34,197 nucleotides of DNA from CAYYNQ01 sp964473105 (lineage in GTDB: Bacteria > Sumerlaeota > Sumerlaeia > MVZB01). How positions within the stretch are numbered: position 1 is the first letter of the stretch; every line of letters starts with the position of its first letter. Location of the stretch: NCBI GenBank assembly GCA_964473105.1, contig CAYYNQ010000007.1, forward strand, positions 1 through 34,197, read 5' to 3'. Shown piece by piece: positions 15,432 to 24,555 of this stretch. The notes beneath the pieces are model-generated. The model was not told the DNA's origin. It was given only the letters and a program-made list of their open reading frames with translations, and made no database searches. Both the position numbers and the translations under genes were made by a program.

Positions 15432-17450
15432 ATGCAACGGCATTTGAGAACCAAAACTGGATTTCGGCTGGGATCATCCGGCGCCATCACCGGGATGGTT
15501 AGTCGTTACCCCGGCTTGCGCAGGCTGTTGCTGGCCTGCATGGATCTGGTCTTGTTGGCCCTTGCCCTTGGCATGGCCTATGAAATTGGGTTCGATTTTC
15601 ATCCTGACCTGTTCTCTCACGAATACCGCCGCCAATTCATCTGCATTGTGGGACCCTTGGTCGTTATCCGTATTTTCTGGATGTGGCGTTTTGGGCTTTA
15701 CCGTGGTTTCAGTCGATATACCGGAACACATGAACTGGCACGCATCGTTCTGGCATGTTTCTGTGGCACACTTTTTCTTGCCTTGTTCGATATCGTATGC
15801 AACTTCATTCCCGAATTCTGGAATTTCCCGGTTCATCCAGATGGACATCTGTTGCGGGTTCCACATGGTGTCGTGGTAATCGACGGGATTCTGGCCGTGG
15901 TGTGTGTTACCGGGTTGCGTATTACGAGAAGGGTAATTGGCGAACAGATCATCCAGTGGCAGGCAAGTGATTGTAAGCGCGTGCTAATCGTCGGCGCGGG
16001 TGATGCGGGCGAGCAGGTTGCCCGCGAACTATTGAGAACCCGGCTTGACGGATATCGTCCGGTCGCGTTTGTGGATCCCGATATCAGATTGCATGGGAGT
16101 CGGATCCGAGGGGTTTCGGTCGTGGGCGGATTACAGGATGTGGCTGACGTGATCCACAGACAATCCGTTGATTTGGTTGTTGTGGCATTACCCCGCACCA
16201 TGCCGGCGGTCCTGCGTGAACTGGTGGATCACTGCCGGGATGCACGGGTTGAGTTCGAGATCATCCCTACACTTGAATCGATGATGAAGGGTCATGTTGA
16301 GGTCGGTCGACTCAGGCCGGTTGAAATCGAGGATCTGCTGGGAAGATCGCCGATCGAGTTGGACAAGTTGCCCGAGACCTCACGCATCCGCGGCTGTCGA
16401 GTCCTGGTTACAGGGGCCGGTGGATCGATTGGGTCCGAACTCTCCAGGCAACTTCTCCTTCATCGACCCGCCTCCCTTGTGTTAATGGGCCGGGGAGAGA
16501 ACAGCCTTTACGAGATTGAACAGGAACTCAGGGAGAAGGCTGGCGGTTCAGGGACTCGGTTGGAACTGATCATCGGTGATATCCGTGATGAAAATCTTGT
16601 TCGCGGGGTGTTCAGCAAGATCAGGCCCCAAGTTGTATTCCATGCGGCAGCGCACAAGCACGTCCATTACATGGAGGCCCAGCCGGGCGAGGCGGTCAAG
16701 AACAACATCCGGGGCACCCGGCTGGTCGCCGAAGCCTCGCTTGACAATGGGGTTGAGCGTTTTGTACTAATTTCCACGGACAAGGCCGTGCGACCGAGAG
16801 GAATGATGGGCGCAAGCAAGCGGGTTGCCGAGTTGATTACCAGTGCGATGAACGGCCTGGGTGAAACCCGCTTCATCGCGGTCCGATTCGGTAATGTCCT
16901 GGGCAGTCGCGGTTCGGTGATCCCGCTTTTCCGAAGACAGATTCAGGCGGGTGGACCCGTGACCGTGACACATCCTGAAATGACACGTTACTTTATGACC
17001 ATTTCCGAGTCGGTTAGTCTGGTTATCGAGGCTGGCCTTCAGGGTGAAGGTGGCGAGGTATTCATGCTGGACATGGGAAAACCTGTCAGGATTGTCGACC
17101 TGGCACGCCAGTTGATCACTTTGAGTGGTTTCGAGCCGGACACGGACATCGAAATCCGCTTCTCGGGATTACGCCCGGGAGAAAAAATTCATGAGGAACT
17201 TTTCAGCGTGGGTCAGGAATATTTGAAGACGCGCCATGAAAAGATCCTGCGGTTTTCCCAGGCGACTCCGGCATGGCCTGAATTGAAACGAGCTGTCGGC
17301 AAGTGTGAAACCTGTGCGATGGACGGGTGTGAAGATGAACTGCGGTCGTTGATCCGGGAGATCGTGCACGATTACCAGGCGGACACAACGGTTCTTGTGG
17401 ACAAGACATCCTCTCCCTTGTCAGAATCGCACGCTTCCCAATCCGAATGA
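15432..17450 (+). CDS. CapD/WbpM-type nucleoside-diphosphate sugar 4,6-dehydratase
   Basis: The 672-residue membrane protein has hydrophobic segments at about 30-50, 67-85, 104-125 and 146-162. A CoA-binding-like Rossmann domain (VLIVGAGDAGEQVA, 184-197) follows, then an extended SDR domain with VTGAGGSIGSEL (326-337), STDKAV (448-453) and Met459-x3-Lys463 where classical SDRs have Tyr-x3-Lys. That substitution and the TDK element are the hallmark of UDP-GlcNAc 4,6-dehydratases of the WbpM/PglF/CapD group. These make UDP-4-keto-6-deoxy sugars for surface polysaccharide or glycoprotein. FRPGEKIHEEL-like GLRPGEKIHEEL closes the domain. Full length matches the family. It is likely inner-membrane bound with the catalytic part in the cytosol. 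An AGGTGGG sits about 9 bases before ATG 15432. Confidence 0.93.
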   Translation: MQRHLRTKTGFRLGSSGAITGMVSRYPGLRRLLLACMDLVLLALALGMAYEIGFDFHPDLFSHEYRRQFICIVGPLVVIRIFWMWRFGLYRGFSRYTGTHELARIVLACFCGTLFLALFDIVCNFIPEFWNFPVHPDGHLLRVPHGVVVIDGILAVVCVTGLRITRRVIGEQIIQWQASDCKRVLIVGAGDAGEQVARELLRTRLDGYRPVAFVDPDIRLHGSRIRGVSVVGGLQDVADVIHRQSVDLVVVALPRTMPAVLRELVDHCRDARVEFEIIPTLESMMKGHVEVGRLRPVEIEDLLGRSPIELDKLPETSRIRGCRVLVTGAGGSIGSELSRQLLLHRPASLVLMGRGENSLYEIEQELREKAGGSGTRLELIIGDIRDENLVRGVFSKIRPQVVFHAAAHKHVHYMEAQPGEAVKNNIRGTRLVAEASLDNGVERFVLISTDKAVRPRGMMGASKRVAELITSAMNGLGETRFIAVRFGNVLGSRGSVIPLFRRQIQAGGPVTVTHPEMTRYFMTISESVSLVIEAGLQGEGGEVFMLDMGKPVRIVDLARQLITLSGFEPDTDIEIRFSGLRPGEKIHEELFSVGQEYLKTRHEKILRFSQATPAWPELKRAVGKCETCAMDGCEDELRSLIREIVHDYQADTTVLVDKTSSPLSESHASQSE

Positions 17451-17635
17451 CGTTCTGGACATGCCCACGCACGCGAGATTTCATAACAATAGAGGGGGGC
17501 GAGGATCAAGATGCACGTTGATCAGGGGCAGAGTGATTATCTTGAGTATTTCCCGGAAAATAGTGGTCTACTGATATGTCCCGCTGAAAATCGAGGCACT
17601 GTTTTCTTGCAACCTTTTATGATGGGGAGATCAGG

Positions 17636-19042
17636 TTGTCTGTTGTGAACCAGATCGCAAGGTTCGGAGATCGGTCTGCACTGATTGCTCGTGCGGTCAT
17701 ACCCGACCCATTTGTCATCGCCATTGGCTTGGGTGTCGTGACCTTCGCCCTTGTGTTGCTGAGATCTTGGACAGGTCACCTGGTTTTTGGCGAAGACGAG
17801 AATTTTTCCATGTTTTTTGAGAGTTATGCGAAGGGAATGTTTCATCCCGGGCTGTTGGCATTTGCATTCAAGATGGCGTTGATCCTCATCACGGGTCATG
17901 CTTTGGCTGCGGCCAGGCCGGTTCAGCGGCTCCTGAAGTCTCTGGCCGGGATGCCGAGAACTACTAGCGGGGCCGCATGCCTGGTGGCTTTCACGGCGAT
18001 GGTGCTCGGTCTTCTGAACTGGGGGCTGGCCTTGGTGGGCGGTGCGTTTCTTGCGCGTGAAGTCGCGCGCCAGTTCAGGCGAAACGGCCGCCGGCTTAAC
18101 TATCCGCTGGTTGGCGCGGCGGGTTACATGGGGCTGTTGGTCTGGCACGGTGGTTTCAGCGGCTCGGCACCGTTGGCCGTCGCCAGCAACAGTGACTTCG
18201 GCATTGCACTGCCGGTCCCTGAAACCATTCTGTCCGGACTGAACATTTCGGTTAGTCTCGTCCTGTTGGTCGTTATCCCATTGCTTTTCCTTGCGTTGGG
18301 CAAGGGTGATGACCCGGCGCATCAGCTTGATATAAAGCTTCCGGAAGATGAGGAGGATTCGGCTCTTCCCGCCGGTTCAGGCTCAGATTCCGGCAGGGTT
18401 GTCAATTGGATGGAGAACTCGCTGCTGATTGCGGCCCTTTTTTTTGTGCCGGTCGTTTGGGCGATCTGCAGGTGGCTTTTCGACAAGGGGGGTGCAGCCA
18501 TCAATTTCGACCTCGTCATCTTGTCTTTCTGGATGGCGGGCATGATCCTGCACCGCACCCCCACGGCTTACATGCATGCCTTTGGTGAGGGGGTAAAGGG
18601 TTCGGCTGGGATCATGCTGCAGTTTCCGATCTACTTCGGTATCTTGGCCGTAGCCCGGGACTCGGGACTGATTGCTGCAACGGCCGGGGCACTTGCCCAG
18701 TTATCACTCGACATGGAACCTGTGTTGCCCGCCTCGGTGACAGCGCCAGTTTTCACATTTTTCTCCAGTGGAGTGGTTAACATGCTGGTTCCCAGCGGTG
18801 GCGGACAATGGGCACTGCAGTCGCCGGTCATCATTGAGACTGTAAACCAGTTGGATTTGGACCGCACCCGGATGTTGATGGCCTTTTGTTATGGGGACGA
18901 AGTCACGAATATGTTACAGCCATTTTGGGCCTTGCCTCTGCTTTCGATAACGGGTCTGAAGGCCCGAGAGATTATGGGTTATACGATCCTTGCGATGTTG
19001 GCCGCAACACCGGTGTTCATCCTCATGCTGGCCATGGGTTGA
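17636..19042 (+). CDS. atoE: AtoE-family short-chain fatty acid transporter
   Basis: The 468-residue polytopic protein (about 10-12 membrane segments) matches the AtoE/SCFA transporter family, which imports acetoacetate or short-chain fatty acids across the inner membrane. Family motifs are IPDPFVIAIGL near the start, GLLNWGLALVGGA, LLVWHGGFSGSAPL, and the C-terminal FFSSGVVNMLVPSGGGQWALQ and GDEVTNMLQPFW. The start is TTG 17636, six bases after GGGGAG (17624-17629); GTG 17645 is an alternative. No acetoacetate-degrading enzyme is adjacent, so the physiological substrate is open. The gene is convergent with the next gene, 42 bases away. The 185 bases upstream show no clear promoter. Confidence 0.92.
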   Translation: MSVVNQIARFGDRSALIARAVIPDPFVIAIGLGVVTFALVLLRSWTGHLVFGEDENFSMFFESYAKGMFHPGLLAFAFKMALILITGHALAAARPVQRLLKSLAGMPRTTSGAACLVAFTAMVLGLLNWGLALVGGAFLAREVARQFRRNGRRLNYPLVGAAGYMGLLVWHGGFSGSAPLAVASNSDFGIALPVPETILSGLNISVSLVLLVVIPLLFLALGKGDDPAHQLDIKLPEDEEDSALPAGSGSDSGRVVNWMENSLLIAALFFVPVVWAICRWLFDKGGAAINFDLVILSFWMAGMILHRTPTAYMHAFGEGVKGSAGIMLQFPIYFGILAVARDSGLIAATAGALAQLSLDMEPVLPASVTAPVFTFFSSGVVNMLVPSGGGQWALQSPVIIETVNQLDLDRTRMLMAFCYGDEVTNMLQPFWALPLLSITGLKAREIMGYTILAMLAATPVFILMLAMG

Positions 19043-19083
19043 TTTTAGTCAACGATGTGATTGTGGGGTTGAAGTTGAGGTTA

Positions 19084-19512
19084 TTAGGCGGATATCCGGG
19101 CCGTTGCGTGGATCAGTTTGTCCAGTGATTCCAGCAGCCCATCCACCGGCCGGTGGTGCAGCATGTACAATGTCTTTTCATCAATCGCGGTTCGGGCCAT
19201 CCTCTTGGCGTCAACCCGTAACTCAGGATGATAGGCTTCGTTCAGCGCATCTACACCAAACCGCCGGATAAAAACGATGAAATCATCGACCGCTTGCTGG
19301 TGTTGAAATACTGTTTCCCCGGCCATCTGCTGCTCAAGCAGGACCTCGAGTTTTCGATGCAGTCGTGTGACCAGATCTATCAGGTTCTTGAGTTTCAGAA
19401 TTTCGATGTGAGCGTGCTCATTTTTGAGGCGGACCAGCGCGATACGCTCCCGGCCCGCCTTCTCGCACGCCGTCTTCAGCAGTTCTGTATATACGGACGT
19501 TGGATCAGTCAT
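19084..19512 (-). CDS. small helical protein of unknown function, next to the TraB-domain gene
   Basis: The 142-residue protein is predicted almost wholly helical, with heptad-like Leu/Ile spacing in residues about 27-62 (IALVRLKNEH...LVTRLHRKLEVLLEQQ), so a coiled coil or helical bundle is likely. It has no signal peptide or membrane segment. I do not recognise a family. AGGAG lies about ten bases before ATG 19512. It starts 69 bases after the end of the TraB-domain gene on the same strand and may be co-transcribed with it. It converges with atoE. Confidence 0.7.
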   Translation of the reverse strand: MTDPTSVYTELLKTACEKAGRERIALVRLKNEHAHIEILKLKNLIDLVTRLHRKLEVLLEQQMAGETVFQHQQAVDDFIVFIRRFGVDALNEAYHPELRVDAKRMARTAIDEKTLYMLHHRPVDGLLESLDKLIHATARISA

Positions 19513-19581
19513 GGTTCAGGTTGCTCCTGTTTCCTTGTTTTCGGGGTTGATCAAGCACAAATTCACGTGGCATGTGGAGGA

Positions 19582-21480
19582 TCAATCATCAAAAATATAG
19601 TCTCTTGCCCATCGTCGTACGTCATGGCCATCGAGGATGTGGAAGCTACGGATTTTTTTCAGCTGTTTTCTCGAGAACATCCTCGATGGGAGAAATATGA
19701 TGTGTCTTCGGTTTCGAGACGCCAACTCCTGCAAAAATTTTCGTGGAGGATGGGGTGAGACATAAGCGATATACTTATGCGGGTTGAATAGGATTGCCCC
19801 GGCAAGCAGTACGTCCGAACACCATTCGAATGACTTGCCCAGGTCGAACATCCAGAGGTCGGGGATCTGTTGGGCCGGGAAGATGGAGAGGATGCCGCGG
19901 AATTCCGTTCGGCAGATACGTGGACCGACAGCATTCTCCCCAAGCGGGCTTGCATAGAACGAGATGTCACTTTCATTCTGGTGTTCGGCTAGGAGTGTCG
20001 AACGCCATGAGCCGTCCTCTACGGCCCGTTCATCCTCGAAGATCAGGACGACCGCCCCGACTTGGCCAGAGGGTTGGGGGGTCGACTGGACATACAATTG
20101 CCCATCATGCCAGTTGCGCATCGTTTCACGGATATCAAGTCCATCGAGCAGGGCTGTCGTGAACTTCTGGACCTGCTTCTTGTCCTGTGTCAGGACCTGA
20201 AGGGCGCGTTTACGGACATAATCCATGAAGTGTTCCTGAACCTCATCCTCCGGTGGCCATGAACATATACCGGGATGGAAGTCCTGTCCCCGCCAGTTTT
20301 CCTTCCATTGCTCGCGCGTTTCAAGAGTTGGTCGCCGCCTGAAGTTCAGGTTGACCTTTTCAGCCGGTGTGTTCTCCCAGCGCGACCGCATACGGTACTT
20401 GGCATCATCATGCTCGAGCCATCCACGTCCGTCACGGATTTCTATCCAGCTTTGGTCGTCGGATTCATCATCCTGCAGCGGGTAATCATGGGCGATCTCG
20501 TAGACCTCGTAACCGTAATCACCGTCAACGATTCCCTTTGCTGCGGCCACGAGTTCATACGCATCGGGCCGCAGGCGTCCCTTGACCATCGAGAGGTTTC
20601 GCATGTACTGAAGCAGGGCACGTCGTTGTGTGATCGTGACTTTTTCGCGATAGCGCTCCTCGTATTTATCATTGGCCATGTTGAGTATTGACTGAATGGC
20701 GGTGACCTTGTCAAAACGGGTCTTGCCGCTCAACTCGAGTTCCTCGCGTTGTTCCTCGAACATCCAGGTCATGCATGGTATCTCGCCCAAGACCTCACGC
20801 ACTGATTTTTTGCGCAGATGTGCCAGACCCACGTGTTCACGTTTCCCGATGATTTTGTCCGCGACCGCGTCAGGGATCTTGACTGCGGGCCCGTCCAGCA
20901 TTCCGTGAACCCGGGTGAAATGGCCGATCCCCAAAACGCACAGGACCCGTTCATGCCTCATGCGCAGTCTCCGCAGGTGCAGGGCCATATGGTTTTCCCT
21001 TGCGACGTGGGGAAGGGTGAGCGGATCATCCGCCACCGGGTTGGCGAGAATTGGGGCGAAGCGGTTGACATATCTCTCCAAGCCGGTCTTGTCGATGATC
21101 ATGTCATCGGGAACATAACTCCAGGGCTCAACCAGCCTTGGAAGGTCAAGATCGATAAATGCAAGGGGGATTTCATGTTCGAGCCCCAGCCTGGATGCCT
21201 CGATCAGGGCATCACAGGGATCGATGGGCAAATAGAACAGATCTCCGTCGGCACCTTCTTCATGCCATTGAACGACTGATACCTGAGGTAATCTCATGAT
21301 TCCTCGGATGATCCAGGGCCTGAGGGTTTCGGGCAGTTCAACGGCGATCAACGTGGGCCTGAACTCGAGCACAGCAAGACGGACCTGTTCGGCGAAGGTC
21401 ACACGCCGATGCACAACGGGTACGAAACGAATATTTTCATGAACGAGGGGGAACCGGGAATCTTGGATGGTATCGGGCAT
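19582..21480 (-). CDS. large protein with an N-terminal TraB/TIKI-like domain
   Basis: The first about 210 residues look like the TraB/PrgY/TIKI fold. They have a strand ending in V-V-H (GTxH in typical members; here the leading Gly is Pro), then LAVLEFRPTLIAVELPETLR (typical AIeeLrPdvVavELD..R), then RENHMALHLRRL (eRn..MA..l), and VLCVLGIGHFTRVHGML, matching the second G-x-x-H motif. Members are putative peptide-processing or metalloprotease-like proteins. The remaining about 400 residues, with a helical middle and a C-terminal alpha/beta part (VGAVVLIFEDER, FLPSRMFSRKQL), match nothing I know. No signal peptide or membrane segment is visible, whereas many TraB proteins have C-terminal membrane helices. 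ATG 21480 begins MPDTIQ; ATG 21522 would add 14 residues, and neither has a clear ribosome binding site. A 142-codon helical protein follows. Confidence 0.75.
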   Translation of the reverse strand: MPDTIQDSRFPLVHENIRFVPVVHRRVTFAEQVRLAVLEFRPTLIAVELPETLRPWIIRGIMRLPQVSVVQWHEEGADGDLFYLPIDPCDALIEASRLGLEHEIPLAFIDLDLPRLVEPWSYVPDDMIIDKTGLERYVNRFAPILANPVADDPLTLPHVARENHMALHLRRLRMRHERVLCVLGIGHFTRVHGMLDGPAVKIPDAVADKIIGKREHVGLAHLRKKSVREVLGEIPCMTWMFEEQREELELSGKTRFDKVTAIQSILNMANDKYEERYREKVTITQRRALLQYMRNLSMVKGRLRPDAYELVAAAKGIVDGDYGYEVYEIAHDYPLQDDESDDQSWIEIRDGRGWLEHDDAKYRMRSRWENTPAEKVNLNFRRRPTLETREQWKENWRGQDFHPGICSWPPEDEVQEHFMDYVRKRALQVLTQDKKQVQKFTTALLDGLDIRETMRNWHDGQLYVQSTPQPSGQVGAVVLIFEDERAVEDGSWRSTLLAEHQNESDISFYASPLGENAVGPRICRTEFRGILSIFPAQQIPDLWMFDLGKSFEWCSDVLLAGAILFNPHKYIAYVSPHPPRKFLQELASRNRRHIIFLPSRMFSRKQLKKIRSFHILDGHDVRRWARDYIFDD

Positions 21481-21656
21481 TGTGGACTTTATTTTACCAT
21501 GGAGATGAAATGGATCAAACATGTATTGGGGGTGACCAGGTGCATTTTGTTTCCATGACCCGGGCTATTCTATTGTGGGATCCTGGAAGTATGTAATAGA
21601 CAACATGAACCCCGGGAAAAGTTTTCCCTTAACTTGTCTCTTTTTCGGGATCATTT

Positions 21657-22280
21657 TCATCCTGTATAATTGCGTTTGAACTGGTAGTAGTCCGCCTCGG
21701 TCATGACCGCGTCAACAGGAGTATCCCATGGATCTATTGGGAGTTGGATTACCATTTGTGACTGGAACGCCAGGCCAATCTTAAAAGTCTGGTCAAGACG
21801 TGGAAGCAGACGGTCGTAATAACCGCCCCCTTGACCCAGGCGTTGTCCCAGTGTGTCAAACAAAAGGGCGGGGACGAGTATGACGTCGAGCATTTTCACA
21901 TTCGACAGGCGCAGTGTTCTTGAGGGATCTGGTTCCGGAATCCCGAACATTCCCGGCGGACAATCTTCCGGGAACCGGTTCACCCGGTAGAATTCGAGGT
22001 CCCGGTTGCCTTCGGGGAGGCGAACTACCCGGGGCAGGTAGACCCCCATGTTTCTTCGAAGCAATTCCAGGATCAGTCCGCTGGTTTCCACCTCGGATCC
22101 GAATCCGGCGAAGATAGATATGTGCTTTGCTGAATTTATTTCATTGACCCTAAGAACCTTGTCCCAAATGGCCACTGAAGCCTCCCGTCGGCGTTGGGAA
22201 GACATGTTGTCCCGCAGGGCCTTTGCGTCGTGTCGTAGTGTCTGTTTGTCAGGGGTGTGTATGGGCATGGGAAGATTCAT
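21657..22280 (-). CDS. 5-formyltetrahydrofolate cyclo-ligase
   Basis: The enzyme (MTHFS, YgfA/FAU1 type) converts 5-formyl-THF to 5,10-methenyl-THF using ATP. The diagnostic C-terminal motif is VPALLFDTLGQRLGQGGGYY (residues 136-155), with the Gly-rich LGQGGGYYDR phosphate-binding turn. The N-terminal basic helix (KQTLRHDAKALRDNM, RRREAS) and IFAGFGSEVET also fit. Length 207 is normal. ATG 22280 overlaps the stop of the nucleotidyltransferase gene by four bases (ATGA), so translation is probably coupled although the two functions are unrelated. Confidence 0.93.
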   Translation of the reverse strand: MNLPMPIHTPDKQTLRHDAKALRDNMSSQRRREASVAIWDKVLRVNEINSAKHISIFAGFGSEVETSGLILELLRRNMGVYLPRVVRLPEGNRDLEFYRVNRFPEDCPPGMFGIPEPDPSRTLRLSNVKMLDVILVPALLFDTLGQRLGQGGGYYDRLLPRLDQTFKIGLAFQSQMVIQLPIDPWDTPVDAVMTEADYYQFKRNYTG

Positions 22281-23038
22281 CCCAGCGATGCAGGGGCTAG
22301 TCGTGGCCAGACCTGCCGACGTGCCATTTCAAGATCTTCAGGGAAATCGATCTCGATCCATGGGCTGTTCCCGATCGAGAGTACGTGGAAATCCAGGTCA
22401 TGACGCAGTGAGTGAATCGAATCCGGGACCCAGGTCAAGGTTTTTAACCGGGCCGGGTCGCGGGCCGTTTCCAGCATTCGGATCGCGGCTTCGCGTCCAA
22501 CCTTAAGAAGGCCCGTGTTCTCGGCTTGCCCATCAATCGATGCGATCGACTTGCTGATACCCGTGACCCGATAATCTGTATCTATGGTGATCTTCATTTC
22601 CTCGTCACCCAAGGATGACTGAAAATCTGCCATAAGGACGTTTTCCCGTCTGTCATTCAGTAGCATTTTGGCGATATCACGGTGAAATAGCACATCCGAG
22701 TTCAGTAATATGAGTCCCTCCGGCCCGGGTTCGGTTCTTGAGCATCCCAGTGAATAAAGGCTGTTTGTGGATGCGTAATTCTCATTGCAGGTGAAGTTGA
22801 TCTCGGCGTCCATATCCGCGAGTGATTTCCGAACAATCGGATCGCCATGGCCGGTGATTACTTCAAATTTCCGGATCCCTATGTCATAGAGGACGCTGAT
22901 TTGGTGGGCCAGGATCGGCTTGCCACCCACCTCAAGCAAGCATTTGGGGATTTCAAGGGTCAGCGGCAGCAGACGGCTGCCGCGTCCTGCGGCCATGATG
23001 ACGGCGGTCGGAGGGGTTCTGGGTGTAACATCGTTCAT
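22277..23038 (-). CDS. LicC-like sugar/choline-phosphate nucleotidyltransferase
   Basis: The 253-residue protein is a GT-A-like NTP transferase: AVIMAAGRGSRLLPLT (12-27) binds the nucleotide, PKCLLEVGGKPIL (31-43) is the second loop, and LLNSDVLF (111-118) has the metal-binding Asp115. The combination NENYASTNSLYSL (85-97) and a C-terminal WIEIDFPEDLEMA is characteristic of the LicC/phosphocholine cytidylyltransferase subgroup rather than glucose-1-phosphate enzymes. Such enzymes activate phosphocholine or small amino-alcohol or sugar phosphates for attachment to surface glycans. No licA/licD gene is adjacent, so the substrate is uncertain. AGGA lies about eight bases before ATG 23038. A 206-base gap separates it from the DUF4340 gene. 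Confidence 0.87.
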   Translation of the reverse strand: MNDVTPRTPPTAVIMAAGRGSRLLPLTLEIPKCLLEVGGKPILAHQISVLYDIGIRKFEVITGHGDPIVRKSLADMDAEINFTCNENYASTNSLYSLGCSRTEPGPEGLILLNSDVLFHRDIAKMLLNDRRENVLMADFQSSLGDEEMKITIDTDYRVTGISKSIASIDGQAENTGLLKVGREAAIRMLETARDPARLKTLTWVPDSIHSLRHDLDFHVLSIGNSPWIEIDFPEDLEMARRQVWPRLAPASLG

Positions 23039-23244
23039 GCGATGTATCCTGTATGTGGATCAGGAGGGATGCAGTTTGGCCTCATTCTGATATCTGCGCC
23101 GGTGAACTGCAAGCGAATGTTGCGGGGGAATGGAGGTGGTTTTGGGTCGGGAACGAGTAACGGTCTTTTTTGTTGGGCATGGGGACTGCATCACAGTCCG
23201 GACTGCACATTGGACCGAGCAGTCCGATCAGATCATGCCTGGAA

Positions 23245-24462
23245 TCAAGGCTTGCCCGAATCCAATGCACCGGGGGCGAGTTGCAGCTGGTTCAGGTCCA
23301 GACCCTCTGGGAGCCCTTCCATGGGAAGGCCGTTGATGAGGTCGGCCTTCTCTTCGTCCTTGTCCTCCTCCTCGGGTTTTTCAAGGAGGCCCGACCTTTT
23401 CATGGTCAGGTTGGTATACTTGTAGTTCGGTATCTTGAATATCCAGGGTTGTAGACGGGTGTTGAGTTCTTCAACTTGATCCCTGCCCGATCCCATGTCC
23501 TGGGCCTTGACGCTGTCGGATGTTCTCTCGTCTCCCAAACCAAGGTCATCCCCCTGACTGTATAAGGAGGCGACACGGATATAACGGTCATCATCGATCG
23601 ATCCGGAATCCACCTGGTAGATCAGCCCGTTTTTCAGGATGGCCCGGTAATGCACATCGAACTCGATCTCCAGTGACCGCGGATCCTCATTCCTCAATAC
23701 GTCATCAAGACGCAAGCCGGCCAAAGCCGATGTTACCCCGCTGAGCCCCGAACTCTTGACAGTGTAACCGGCTTCCTTTTCCCCCTTGAATTCAAACGGG
23801 TCGACCCCTGTGCGGACAAGCTGGTAGCTCTCGGTCGTACCGGCATCGAGATGAATCTGCTGAATATCCTCCTTCTCTACATCAAGGAGGCTGCGCTTAA
23901 GCCAGTTGCTCGGGGTGCTGTCGATATTTATCCTTTCAGAGGCAACGAAGACCGTGGGATTTTCCTTGAGCCGTACGAAATGACCGACGGCAGGCTGGAA
24001 ACCGGTCGAGTTATCAGCTGTGCGTTTGCGCTCCTTGCCAATGATGAGGTGGGCGAGTTCAGAATCGTCCTCGTCATACAGGACGACCTTGGCGGTCTCG
24101 GGTTGATCGCCGAGTCCAAGCCTTCCGTACTTATCGGGGTTGGATGTGAGGCTGTCGATGAACTGGATCTGGGTTAACGTCAGGACCAGACCGCGCAGTT
24201 TCTCGACATCGACCGGGTAATTTCCCCTTGCAGCCAGACCCCAAGACTCGTCATCGATCTTGTTCAACTCTATGTTTGTGTCAGCATCCGGACTAATCCC
24301 GATCCGGTTGATCTTCTGGATCTCAATGGACTCCAACGGACGTTTCGCTTCAAATTCAGGTTTGGATGCCTGGTTTTTTTTTCTGTCGATCAGGACCGCC
24401 ATGACGACCAGAATGATGGTCAGCAATACCAGAAGCTTGAGATTTGCTTTACCCGTGGACAT
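23245..24462 (-). CDS. DUF4340-containing membrane-anchored protein of the Gld-type ABC module
   Basis: The 405-residue protein has one N-terminal membrane segment (about 8-24) and a large extracytoplasmic part with repeated beta units typical of DUF4340: ESIEIQKINRIGIS, WGLAARGNYPVDVEKLRGLVLTLTQIQF, KVVLYDEDDSELAHLIIGKE, FVRLKENPTVFVAS, and WLKRSLLDVEKEDIQQIHLD. The C-terminus is Glu/Asp-Lys rich. DUF4340 genes regularly follow gldG-type genes in PVC bacteria and other phyla. The function is unknown, and a role as periplasmic partner of the ABC complex is inferred from context. It starts 93 bases after the gldG-like gene. Only a weak GAG precedes ATG 24462. Confidence 0.85.
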   Translation of the reverse strand: MSTGKANLKLLVLLTIILVVMAVLIDRKKNQASKPEFEAKRPLESIEIQKINRIGISPDADTNIELNKIDDESWGLAARGNYPVDVEKLRGLVLTLTQIQFIDSLTSNPDKYGRLGLGDQPETAKVVLYDEDDSELAHLIIGKERKRTADNSTGFQPAVGHFVRLKENPTVFVASERINIDSTPSNWLKRSLLDVEKEDIQQIHLDAGTTESYQLVRTGVDPFEFKGEKEAGYTVKSSGLSGVTSALAGLRLDDVLRNEDPRSLEIEFDVHYRAILKNGLIYQVDSGSIDDDRYIRVASLYSQGDDLGLGDERTSDSVKAQDMGSGRDQVEELNTRLQPWIFKIPNYKYTNLTMKRSGLLEKPEEEDKDEEKADLINGLPMEGLPEGLDLNQLQLAPGALDSGKP

Positions 24463-24555
24463 ACGCTCTGCTATTTCCCTTCTGTGATATTCAGCTGTAT
24501 TTTCTGTTCGTCCGCCGGACTTGTATTTCCCGGACAGAGCGCACTCATCCCTACT

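Noticed and set aside
19228..19758. Long plus-strand open frame opposite the small helical gene and the TraB-domain gene
   Set aside because: It runs antisense across two better-supported genes and has no coherent domain.
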